From CAZCTC01 sp964501335 (GTDB lineage: Bacteria; Chloroflexota; Anaerolineae; B4-G1; SLSP01), in the NCBI GenBank assembly GCA_964501335.1, contig CAZCTC010000040.1, positions 1 through 64,000 on the forward strand: a stretch of DNA of 64,000 nt, written 5' to 3'. A model generated the notes under the pieces. It saw only the letters and a program-made list of their open reading frames with translations, did not search any database and was not told where the DNA came from. Each line of letters begins with the position of its first letter. Positions within the stretch are counted from its first letter, which is position 1. Shown here one piece after another: positions 40,301 to 59,000 of the stretch. The position numbers were made by a program, and so were the translations under genes.

Positions 40301-43300
40301 GGGCGGCACGGTCCGCTCTCTCACTTCCTGCCCTGGCAGAGCCGGACCTTCGACCTGCGGGAGACGGATCGGTACAGTATGCTTTCGGGGCTGGCGCACG
40401 ATCCGTTGCACCGGGACATGTTCACGTCGCTCTGTTTGGGGGCTGCGCTTTATGCGCCCGATCCGGAGCGAATTGCGGAGCCGGGCTGGCTGGCGCGCTG
40501 GATGCATGAGCAGCAGGTCACGGTGGCGCATCTCACGCCGGCGATGTTGCAGATTTTGACGCAGACGGATGCGGGCAGCACCGATGCCCGGGATGTGATT
40601 CCTTCGCTGCGGCGGGCCTTTACGGTGGGCGATGTGTTGACGCGGCGGGATGTGGCGCGGCTCTATCAGGTGGCGTCGCAGGCGATCTGCGTCAATTTCT
40701 ACGGTTCGACGGAGACGCAGCGGGCGGTGGGCTATCTGGAGATCGGCCGCGATCTGGAGTCGATGCAGCGGGAGACGATCCCGCTGGGCCGGGGGATGAA
40801 GGATGTCCAGCTGTTGGTGCTCAATGCACGGGGCGAGCTGGCCGGCGTGGGAGAGATGGGTGAAATTTACGTCCGCAGTCCGCATCTGGCGCGGGGCTAT
40901 CGGGGCCAGCCGGAACTGACGGCGGAGAAGTTCCTGGTCAATCCCTTCCGGCCGGTGGCGGGCGATCGGATCTATCGTACCGGCGATCTGGGGCGCTATC
41001 TGCCCGACGGGACGGTGGAGTTCCAGGGACGGACGGACTTCCAGGTGAAGATCCGCGGCTTCCGGATCGAGCTGGGTGAGATCGAAGGGGCGTTGAAGAT
41101 GCATCCGGCGGTGAAGGATGTGGTGGTGGTGACGCGGGAGATCCGGGGCGAGAAGCGGCTGGTGGCGTACGTCGTTCCTGAAGGGAGAGTAGACAGTAGA
41201 CAGCAGACAGTAGACAGCTTGCGCGATTACCTGCGGGAACGGCTGCCGGATTATATGATCCCGTCGGCCTTTGTGATGCTGGCGGAGCTGCCGTTGACGC
41301 CGAACCGCAAGATCGACCGGGCGGCGCTGCCCGATCCGGAGGTGGAGGCGGAGGCCGAATCGTCCTATGCGGCGCCGCGGACGCCGGTGGAGACGACGCT
41401 GGCGGAGATCTGGGCGCAGGTGCTGGGGGTAGAACGGGTCGGGATCAACGACAATTTCTTCAATCTGGGCGGCCATTCGCTGCTGGCGACGCAGCTGGTT
41501 GCGCGGACGCGCCAGATTTTCGGCAGCAGTTATTCGCTGCATATGTTGTTTGAGAGTCCGACCGTAGCGGGGGCTGCGGCGGCGATCGGCAGCCGTTTCG
41601 GGACGGTTCAACCGGGGCGGATGACGGCGAGCCGCGGGACGGGTGGTCGGAAGCCGCTTTCATTTGCTCAGCAGCGCTTATGGTTCCTGGAGCAATTGAC
41701 GCCGGGCGAAGCGACCTACAACCTGGCTTTGACGCTGCGGTTGACCGGTCCGTTGGATCGGCAGGCTGCCGAGCGGAGCATTCAGGAGATCGTGCGCCGT
41801 CACGATGTCTTACGGACGACCTTTGCGGTGGATGCCGGGGGGCCGGTGCAGGTGGTGGCGGCGATGCAGCCGTTGGCGATTCCCTTTGTCGATCTGGCCG
41901 GGTTTGCCGATCCGGAGGCCGAACTTCAGATCCGGCTGGCGACCGAGTCGCGCCGGCCTTTCGATCTGAGCACGGGGCCGCTTTTCCGGTTGCAGCTCTT
42001 CCGGTTGGGCGAGTCCTTGCATTTGCTTTTCTTCGGCTGGCATCATGTGATTGCGGATGGGTGGTCGGCCGGAGTCTTTACCCGGGAGTTTATCTCGCTC
42101 TATGACGACTTCCGAAAGGGTCAGTCGGCTTCGCTGCCGGAACTGCGGATGCAGTATGCCGACTATGCCGTCGATCAGCAGGTGTGGTTGAAGGGGGCTG
42201 AATTCGAGGCGCAGCTGGCCTATTGGAAGGGGCAGTTGCAGGGGCTGGGAGATCCGCTGGTCCTGCCGACGGATCGGGCCCGGCCGCCGGTGCAGACTTC
42301 GGCGGGAGCCTGGCGCCGGCAGCGTCTTTCGCCGACATTGACGACGGCGTTGCGGAAGCTCTGTCAGGAAGAGGGCTGGACGCTGTTCCAGGTGTTGTTG
42401 GCGGCGTTCGATATCATGCTCTATCGTTACACGGGACAGACGGATCTGGTGGTCGGGGTGCCGTTTGCCAATCGGGCGCAGGCCGAACTGGAAGCCATGA
42501 TCGGCTTCTTTGTCAATACGCTGGCGCTGCGAGTGGATCTGGGCGGTCGGCCGACTTTCCGGGAGCTGCTGGAGCGGGTGCGGACCGCGGTGATGGGGGC
42601 CTATGCCCATCCCGAGCTGCCTTTTGAGAAGCTGGTCGAGGAGCTGCAACCGGAACGGAATCTGAGCTATTCGCCGATCTTCCAGGTGATGATGATTATG
42701 CAGAATGCCGCGGGGACGACGTTGACGCTGCCGGATTTGACGGTCTATGCAGAAGCCCTGCATGCCGATGTGGCGAAGTTCGACTTGAGCCTGCTGGCGC
42801 TGGAATGGGGCGAAGAAGAGCTGGAAGTAGGACTGGAATATAACACCGATCTGTTCGACAGCGGGACGATCGATCGCATGCTGGGGGCTTATACGATGTT
42901 ACTGGAAGGAATCGTGCGCGGAGTCGGACAGGCGATTTCCGATCTGTCTCTGTTGCCGGAGTCTGAAGTGCGGCGGCAACTGGTGGAATGGAATGCGACG
43001 GAGACGGCCGTTTCGCCGCTTTCTCTGGCTGAGCTTTTCGAGCGGCAGGCTGTGCGGAATGCTTCCGCGCCGGCGCTGCTCTTCGGCGAGACGGTGGTCA
43101 CTTATGGGGAGCTGGATCGGCGGGCGAACCGGCTGGCGCATGCGCTGCGGCGGCTGGGGGTCGGTCCGGATGTGCCGGTGGCGCTGTGTGTGGAGCGTTC
43201 GGCCGAGATGGTGGTGGGGCTGCTGGGGATTCTCAAGGCGGGCGGGGCTTATCTGCCGATCGATCCGGCCTATCCGGCGGATCGGATTGCCTTTGTGCTG

Positions 43301-44949
43301 GAGGATTCGCGGACGCCGGTGTTGTTGACCCAACGGGCGTTGCTGTCCGGTTTGCCGGCTCATGGGGCGCAGGTGCTTTGTCTGGATGAGGCTGCTGATC
43401 TGTTATCTCAGGAGCCGGAGACGGCGCCGGAGGTGCGGGTGAGCGGAGAGAATCTGGCCTACATTCTCTATACTTCCGGTTCAACGGGACGGCCCAAGGG
43501 GGTGCAGATTCCGCAGCGGGCGATTGTGAACTTCCTGGAGTCGATGGCGCGCCGGCCGGGGATGGGAGCGCAGGATACGCTGCTGGCAGTGACGACGTTG
43601 TCGTTCGACATCGCCGGGCTGGAACTCTGGCTGCCCTTGAGTGTGGGGGCGCGGATCGTGCTGGCGAGTCGGGAGACGGCGGGCGACGGTTTGCAGCTGC
43701 GGGCGTTGCTGGAGAAGGTCCAGCCGACGATGATGCAGGCGACGCCGGTGACCTGGCAGATGTTGCTGGCGGCCGGCTGGCAGGGGCAGCCCGATCTGAA
43801 GATCCTCTGCGGCGGCGAGGCGCTGCCGGGAGAACTGGCCCGCACGTTGTTGTCGCGGGGAGCCGGCCTGTGGAATCTCTACGGGCCGACGGAGACGACG
43901 GTCTGGTCGATGGTCGATGAGGTGAAGGCGGGTGAGCCGGTGACGATCGGGCATCCCATCGCCAATACCGAAATTTATATTCTGGATGAGCATTTGAATC
44001 CCCTGCCGATCGGCGCGTTGGGTGAACTTTACATCGGCGGGATGGGGCTGGCGCGGGGTTATTTCCGGCGGCCGGGGCTGACGGCGGAGAAGTTTGTCCC
44101 GCATCCCTTTGCGGCGCAGCCGGGCGCGCGGCTCTATCGCACCGGCGATCTGGCGCGCTATCGCTCCGACGGGAAGCTGGAGTTCCTGGGCCGGATCGAC
44201 CATCAGGTGAAGATCCACGGCTTCCGGATCGAGCTGGGTGAGATCGAAGAGGCGTTGCTGGCGCATCCGACGGTCAAAGAGGCGGTGGTGGTGGCCCGGG
44301 AGACGCAGGGGGAGAAGCGGCTGGTGGCGTATATAGTAGAAGAAGTAGACAGTAGACAGCAGACAGTAGACAGGGAAGATGGGAAGAGCGGAAGAGTGGA
44401 AGATGCGGAGGAGGATTCCGACTTCCGACTTCCAACTTCCAACATCCAATCTTCAACATCCGACATCCAACATCTAGCTTCCAGCTCTGAGGATGTGGGT
44501 TCGGTCCTGAGTGAGTATTTGAGGGGGCGGGTGCCGGTGTATATGGTGCCGGCGGCGTTTGTGCTGTTGGAGGCGCTGCCGTTGACGCCGAACCGAAAGA
44601 TCGATCGGAAGGCGCTGCCGGAACCCGACTGGCAGGTGAGCGCGGAGGAGGCTTATGAGGCGCCGCGCAATCCGGTCGAGGAAACGCTGGCCGGGATGTG
44701 GAGCCGGCTGTTGGGCGTCGAGCGGGTGGGAATCCACGACAGCTTCTTCCGTCTGGGCGGCCATTCGTTGCTGGCGACCCATCTGGTGGCTCAGATTCGG
44801 GATGTGTTTGCGTTGGAAATTCCGTTACGTTATCTTTTTGAGACCCCAACCATTGCCGGATTGGCGCAGAGTATTGCTACCTTGCGACAGGTGGTGCAGG
44901 AATGGCAGTCGGCGCCCTCGTCAACTGAAGGATGGGATGAAGGAGAACT

Positions 44950-44953
<4 letters not shown>
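22784..44953 (+). CDS. Seven-module nonribosomal peptide synthetase
   Basis: A 7,389-residue NRPS that activates and joins seven residues. The domain order is a C remnant-A-T, then six C-A-T modules. Each A domain has Y-T-S-G-S-T-G (F-T-S-G-S-T-G in module 6) and N-G/R-K-x-D-R cores, and each T domain has L-G-G-H-S-type phosphopantetheine sites (about residues 793, 1890, 2939, 4049, 5146, 6229 and 7325). Condensation motifs are H-H-I-A-T-D-G or close variants; module 2 has N-H-I-V-F-D-G. The ATG at 22784 follows GGAAAGGAG; a TTG 36 bp upstream is less likely. The acidic tail (E-G-W-D-E-G-E-L) suits docking to the next synthetase, whose start codon overlaps this stop (ATGA). Five A domains contain in-frame repeat insertions. 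Confidence 0.97.
25324..28600 (+). other. NRPS module 2: C-A-T, Ile/Val-like
   Basis: The C domain motif is N-H-I-V-F-D-G, keeping the catalytic second His. The pocket reads D-A-F-F-F-G-V-T-Y-(K), closest to Ile/Val codes. A repeat-derived insertion of about 37 residues separates L-V-A-Y-V-V from the L-R-S-Y-L region before the last core motif. Confidence 0.7.
28071..28180 (+). repeat. In-frame repeat insertion in module 2 A domain
   Basis: About 110 bp of GGAAG purine repeats followed by a CTTCCAA pyrimidine run; the two halves are partly complementary (GGAAGGTTGG with CCAACTTCC). The same families occur in intergenic DNA. They are translated as a Gly/Ser/Lys-rich loop. Confidence 0.8.
28625..31740 (+). 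other. NRPS module 3: C-A-T, Leu-like
   Basis: C motif H-H-I-A-T-D-G. The pocket reads D-A-L-F-L-G-N-V-V-(K), one change from the DAWFLGNVVK code known for leucine. There is no repeat insertion in this A domain, so it gives the uninterrupted linker for comparison. The T domain motif is A-G-G-H-S. Confidence 0.7.
31770..35075 (+). other. NRPS module 4: C-A-T, Ile/Val-like
   Basis: C motif H-H-I-A-T-D-G. The pocket reads D-A-F-F-L-G-I-T-Y-(K), an Ile/Val-type pocket. It is very similar to module 5 in protein and DNA, suggesting internal duplication. A repeat insertion is present at 34524-34660. Confidence 0.7.
34524..34660 (+). repeat. In-frame repeat insertion in module 4 A domain
   Basis: CGCAGAGACGCAGAG repeats, then GGAAGA purine repeats, then CTTCCAACTTCC repeats. 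The second half matches the module 2 insertion almost base for base. Confidence 0.8.
35100..38360 (+). other. NRPS module 5: C-A-T, aliphatic
   Basis: C motif H-H-I-A-T-D-G. The pocket reads D-A-Y-F-L-G-I-T-Y-(K), differing from module 4 only by Tyr for Phe. The substrate is probably aliphatic but not assigned. Confidence 0.6.
37840..37967 (+). repeat. In-frame repeat insertion in module 5 A domain
   Basis: Tandem GTAGACA units, then GGAAGAC/GGAAGAT repeats, then a CGTATCACGCATTACGCATCACG run. Three repeat families are concatenated in one open linker. Confidence 0.8.
38390..41605 (+). other. NRPS module 6: C-A-T with LYS2-type A domain
   Basis: C motif H-H-I-I-S-D-G. The A domain differs from all others here: A-F-T-S-G-S-T-G, L-S-G-L-A-H-D-P-L-H-R-D-M-F, A-F-T-V-G-D-V-L-T and Y-G-S-T-E-T-Q-R-A-V are the signature of fungal LYS2-type 2-aminoadipate reductase adenylation domains. 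The pocket reads D-P-R-H-F-V-F-R-A-(K), one change from the LYS2 code as I remember it. The substrate may be 2-aminoadipate or a related residue. Confidence 0.7.
41188..41218 (+). repeat. In-frame repeat insertion in module 6 A domain
   Basis: Only GTAGACAGTAGACAGCAGAC-type units, about 31 bp, are inserted between L-V-A-Y-V-V-P-E and L-R-D-Y-L. This is the shortest of the insertions. Confidence 0.75.
41645..44890 (+). other. NRPS module 7: C-A-T, Gly
   Basis: C motif H-H-V-I-A-D-G. The pocket reads D-I-L-Q-L-G-L-V-W-(K), matching the well-known glycine code. Its product is passed to the FkbH module on the next protein. Confidence 0.75.
44344..44488 (+). repeat. In-frame repeat insertion in module 7 A domain
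   Basis: GTAGACA units, GGAAGA units, CTTCCAACTTCC units and AACATCCAAT/GACATCCAAC variants occur in sequence, the longest insertion at about 145 bp. Confidence 0.8.
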
Positions 44954-55008
<10,055 letters not shown>

Positions 55009-55009
55009 G

Positions 55010-55104
55010 TATTTAATCTAAGTTGCGACCTTTAACTGGCGGGCTTTTTGTTTAAGCTTATTTGCATGCAAGGGATTAGTAGACGGTAGACAGCGGATCT
55101 CCAG
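55010..55104 (+). repeat. NRPS 3' flank, copy 1
   Basis: Directly after the stop codon, about 95 bp (TATTTAA, AAGTTG, ACCTTTAAC, TTTGCATGCAA, GGATTAGTAGAC) matches the region after the third NRPS gene. It ends in GTAGACAGCGGAT repeats. Confidence 0.75.
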
Positions 55105-55251
55105 TCTATTTGAGTCTGTAAGGTAAAGATTTTTGTTGTTTACGTTTGTGTTTTTCGGGTTGATTGTGCAGGGCATTTGTTAGCGTTCCGCAAGGGGTGT
55201 CTTTTGGGTGAGATGCGACGCGCGGGATGGGGGGAGAGAGTTTATTTTTTT

Positions 55252-55287
55252 ATATTTTCGCACGCATGGGAATGCGTGCGAAAATAT
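55252..55287 (+). repeat. 36-bp palindromic element (16-4-16)
   Basis: ATATTTTCGCACGCAT is followed by loop GGGA and the exact complement. The copy at 55385 differs by T/A exchanges that are matched in the opposite arm. Confidence 0.75.
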
Positions 55288-55384
55288 GGCGGTTTTTCCC
55301 TGTGTGGGGGTGTTTTGTAGCGTCCCGCAAGGGGTGTTTTTTGGGTGAGATGCGACGCGCGGGATGGGGGGAATTTCTTTTTTT

Positions 55385-55420
55385 ATAATTTCGCACGCAT
55401 AAGAATGCGTGCGAAATTAT
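55385..55420 (+). repeat. 36-bp palindromic element (16-4-16)
   Basis: ATAATTTCGCACGCAT is followed by loop AAGA and the exact complement. It is preceded by CGTCCCGCAAGGGGTG, GCGACGCGCGGGATGGGG and a T-run. Confidence 0.75.
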
Positions 55421-55480
55421 GGCGGTTTTTTTCTGTGTTAACGGGGCCGGGGTTTTGAGCAGGGAGGGTTTTTGTGTTTT

Positions 55481-55815
55481 TGCATGATGAGAATGCGTGC
55501 GAAAATATGGCGGTTTTTTTTCTGTGTTAACGGGGCCGGGGTTTTGAGCAGGGAGGGTTTTTGTGTTTTNNNNNNNNNNNNNNNNNNNNNNNNNNNNNNN
55601 NNNNNNNNNNNNNNNNNNNNNNNNNNNNNNNNNNNNNNNNNNNNNNNNNNNNNNNNNNNNNNNNNNNNNTGCATGATGAGAATGCGTGCGAAAATATGGC
55701 GGTTTTTTCGGTGTTAATGGGGCGGGGTTTTGTAGGTAGGGAGAGTTTTTGTGTTTTTGCATGATGAGAATGCGTGCGAAAAGATGGCGGTTTTTCCCTG
55801 TGTGGGGGTGTTTTG
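55481..55815 (+). repeat. Tandem array of about 89-bp half-palindrome units
   Basis: Units begin TGCATGATGAGAATGCGTGC at 55481, 55670 and 55758; the measurable complete unit is 88 bp. Each holds the right arm of the palindrome, GGCGGTTTTTT and GTGTTAACGGGGCCGGGG-type sequence. The array contains the assembly gap, so the copy number is unknown. Confidence 0.75.
55570..55669. other. Assembly gap of exactly 100 N
   Basis: A run of 100 Ns, the usual placeholder for a gap of unknown length, lies inside the tandem array. The order of the second and third NRPS genes relies on this scaffold join. Confidence 0.98.
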
Positions 55816-55885
55816 TAGCGTCCCGCAAGGGGTGTTTTTTGGGTGAGATGCGACGCGCGGGATGGGGGGAGAGTTTCCTTATTTT

Positions 55886-55921
55886 ATCTTTTCGCGGGCT
55901 TCAGAAAGCCCGCGAAAAGAT
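55886..55921 (+). repeat. 36-bp palindromic element (16-4-16)
   Basis: ATCTTTTCGCGGGCTT is followed by loop CAGA and the exact complement, then GGGATTTTTTCTCC. A solo right arm (AGAATGCGTGCGAAAATATG) follows at about 55937. Confidence 0.75.
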
Positions 55922-56038
55922 GGGATTTTTTCTCCAGAATGCGTGCGAAAATATGGGATTTTTCCGGATGTGGGGTTGTGGGGCGGGGGTGCCTGTCCCT
56001 GGTTGAGTAGCGATACTTCGATGAGAAAGAGGGGAGTT

Positions 56039-59000
56039 ATGAGCGAGAGCGACATTATGGACCGCATTGAAAGCCTGTCTCCTGAGAAGCGGGCGCAGCT
56101 GTTTGAGAAGTTAAAGCAGCGGCGGCAACAGCAGCAGGGTGAGATGAAGGCGGCGATCGAACGCCAGAGCCGGGCGTCGAGTGTGTTGCCGGTTTCTTTT
56201 TCGCAGCAGCGGCTGTGGTTTCTGGAACAGTATGAGCCGGATACGCCGCAGTATAACCTGCCCCAGGTGTTGCGGTTGCAGGGTGCGCTGGATCTGGGAA
56301 TGCTACAACGGGCGCTGGATGCGATGGTGGCCCGGCAGGAGTCGCTGCGGACGACTTTTTCGTCGATCGGCGGCGATCCGGTGCAGGTGATTGCCGAGCC
56401 GGGGCCGGTGGATATCCGGTTGGTGGATTTGAGCGGTCTGCCGGCGCGCGATGCGGAGGCGGCCCGGCTGATCGAGGAAGAGGCGCTGCGGCCGTTCAAT
56501 CTGGGGGTGGGGCCGTTGATGCGGGTGATTTTGTTTAAGATGCAGCCGGACGAGCATCTGTTGATGTTGAACCTGCATCATATCATCACCGACGGCTGGT
56601 CGCAGGGGGTGTTGATGGGGGAGCTGGCGGCCTATTACAAGGCGTTCGTCAGGAACGAGTCTCCGGCGCTGCCCGAGCTGCCGATCCAGTATGCCGATTT
56701 TGCGCTGTGGCAGAAGCAGTGGTTGCAGGGTGAGGTGCTGGATAAGCAGTTGAACTATTGGAAGAAGCAGCTGGCGAATACGCCGCCGCTGGATCTGCCG
56801 ACGGACCGCCCGCGGCCGGCGATGCGCACTTACAACGGGACGATTGCTACCTGGCATTTCCCGAAGGAATTGACCGATGCGCTCAAGGCCTACAGTCAGG
56901 GTCAGGAGGCGACGCTCTTTATGACCGTGCTGGCCGGGTTCCAGGCGCTGCTTTACCATTATACGGGCCAGGAAGATGTGCCGGTGGGGACGTTGATCGC
57001 CAACCGGCGCTGGGCGGAGATCGAAGGGCTGATCGGCTTCTTTGCCAATACGCTGGTGATGCGAACCGATCTCTCCGGCGATCCGACCTTCAAGGAACTG
57101 ACGCACCGGGCGCGGAAGGTGGCGCTGGAGGCCTATGCCCATCAGGATCTGCCGTTCGAGAAGCTGGTGGACGAGCTGAACCTGAAGCGCGATCTGAGCC
57201 GGACGCCGCTGTTCCAGGTGATGTGTATTTTGCATAACTTCCCGTCGTCGGGGCTGGATCTGCCCGGGCTGACGCTCAGCTCGACGGATGCGGACAGCAA
57301 GACCTCGAAGTTCGATCTGACGCTCTATTTGATCGATACGCCTGCGGGGCTGGCGGCCCATATGGAATACAATACCGATCTGTTCGACGCCAGTACAATG
57401 CAGCGGCTGTTGGGGCATTTGCAGACGCTGCTGGAAGGGGTGATGGCCAATCCGGAGCTGCGTCTTTCTCAGTTCCCGATCCTTTCGGATGAGGAGAAGG
57501 TGCTGTTGCTTTCTACGTGGAATGATACGGTGCGGGAGTATGCGCCGCGGGGGATCCATCAGCTGGTGACGGAGCAGGCGGCGCGGACGCCGGAGGCGAC
57601 GGCCGTCACGTTCGGCGGCGAGTCGTTGACTTATGCCGGGTTGGAGGCGCGCACCAATCAACTGGCCCATTATTTGCAGGGGCTGGGCGTCAAGCCGGGG
57701 CATCTGGTGGGCGTCTGTATGGATCGCTGCATGGAGATGGTGGTGAGCGTGCTGGCGATTTTGAAGGCGGGGGGGGCGTATGTGCCGCTGGACCCGCACT
57801 ATCCGCAGGATCGGCTGGCCTATATTGTGGAAGACAGCCGGGCGGCCGTGTTGTTGACGATGGCGGGCCAGCAGGAGGCGGCGGAGAAGCTGCGGGCCGG
57901 GGCCGGCCGGGATGTGACGCTGGTGGTGCTGGATCAGGTGCGGGGCGAGATCGATCTCCAACCGGCGACGGAGCCGGCGGTGACAACGCTGCCGGAATCG
58001 CTGGCCTATGTGCTGCATACGTCGGGTTCGACGGGCAAGCCGAAGGGGGTGTTGATCCCACATCGGGGTCTGGTCAATTTCCTGCTTTCGATGCAGGAGC
58101 GGTTGAAGGTGACGGCGGCGGATACGTTGGTTGCGGTGACGACCCTTTCGTTCGACATCGCGGGGCTGGAACTCTATCTGCCGTTGACGGTGGGGGCGCA
58201 TTTGATCGTGGCGAGCCGGGATGTGGCGGGCGACGGCGAGCAGCTGCGCGATCTGCTGGTCAAGTCGGAGGCGACGGCGATGCAGGCGACGCCGGCGACG
58301 TGGCGGTTGTTGTTGGGCGCGGGCTGGCCGGGGAGTCCGGAGTTCAAGATCCTCTGCGGCGGCGAGGCGCTGCCGCGCGAGCTGGCCAACGAGCTGCTGG
58401 CGAAGGGCGCGGTGCTGTGGAATCTCTACGGGCCGACGGAGACGACGGTCTGGTCCACGGCGCGGGCGATCGAGGCGGGGAACGGACCGATCTTTATCGG
58501 GGATCCGATCGCCAACACTCAGATCTATCTGCTGAACAAACATTTAAAGCCGGTGGCGGTGAGCGTGCCGGGCGAGCTGTACATTGCCGGGGCGGGGCTG
58601 GCCTGGGGCTATCTCAACCGGGCGGGGATGACGGCGGAACGGTTCCTGCCGGACCCCTTCAGTGCGAAGCCGGGGGCGCGTATGTATCGGACCGGCGATC
58701 TGGTGCGTTATCTGCCCGATGGGCGGATCGAGTTCCTGGGCCGGATCGACAATCAGGTGAAGGTGCGCGGTTATCGGATCGAGCTGGGCGAGATCGAGAG
58801 CGTGCTGAATCAGCATCCGGGGATCGCGCAGGCGGTGGTGATTGTGCGGGAGGATACGCCGGGCGATAAGCGGCTGGTGGCCTATCTGGTGGCGGCCGGG
58901 GCGGAGGCGCCGGGGACGAGCGAGCTGCGGCAGTTTGTGAAGCAGTCGCTGCCGGATTATATGACGCCGGCGTTGTTTATCCCGCTGCCGGCGATGCCGT

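Larger units (their letters stand above)
55009..56038. other. Repeat-rich 1-kb gap between second and third NRPS genes
   Basis: No gene was seen in about 1,030 bp. It holds a 3'-flank copy shared with the third NRPS gene, three 36-bp palindromic elements, a tandem array of roughly 89-bp units, and the 100-N assembly gap. The open frames crossing the gap are repeat artefacts. Confidence 0.75.

Noticed and set aside
55481..55815. Possible CRISPR array
   Set aside because: Units of about 89 bp repeat over their whole length with no unique spacers, and no cas genes are near.
55250..55828. Open frames running through the N gap
   Set aside because: They consist of translated tandem repeats interrupted by unknown bases; no start signal or protein family.
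55862..56038. Longer N-terminus for the third synthetase
   Set aside because: It would translate through the palindromic element; the ATG at 56039 has a good Shine-Dalgarno and a normal NRPS N-terminus.
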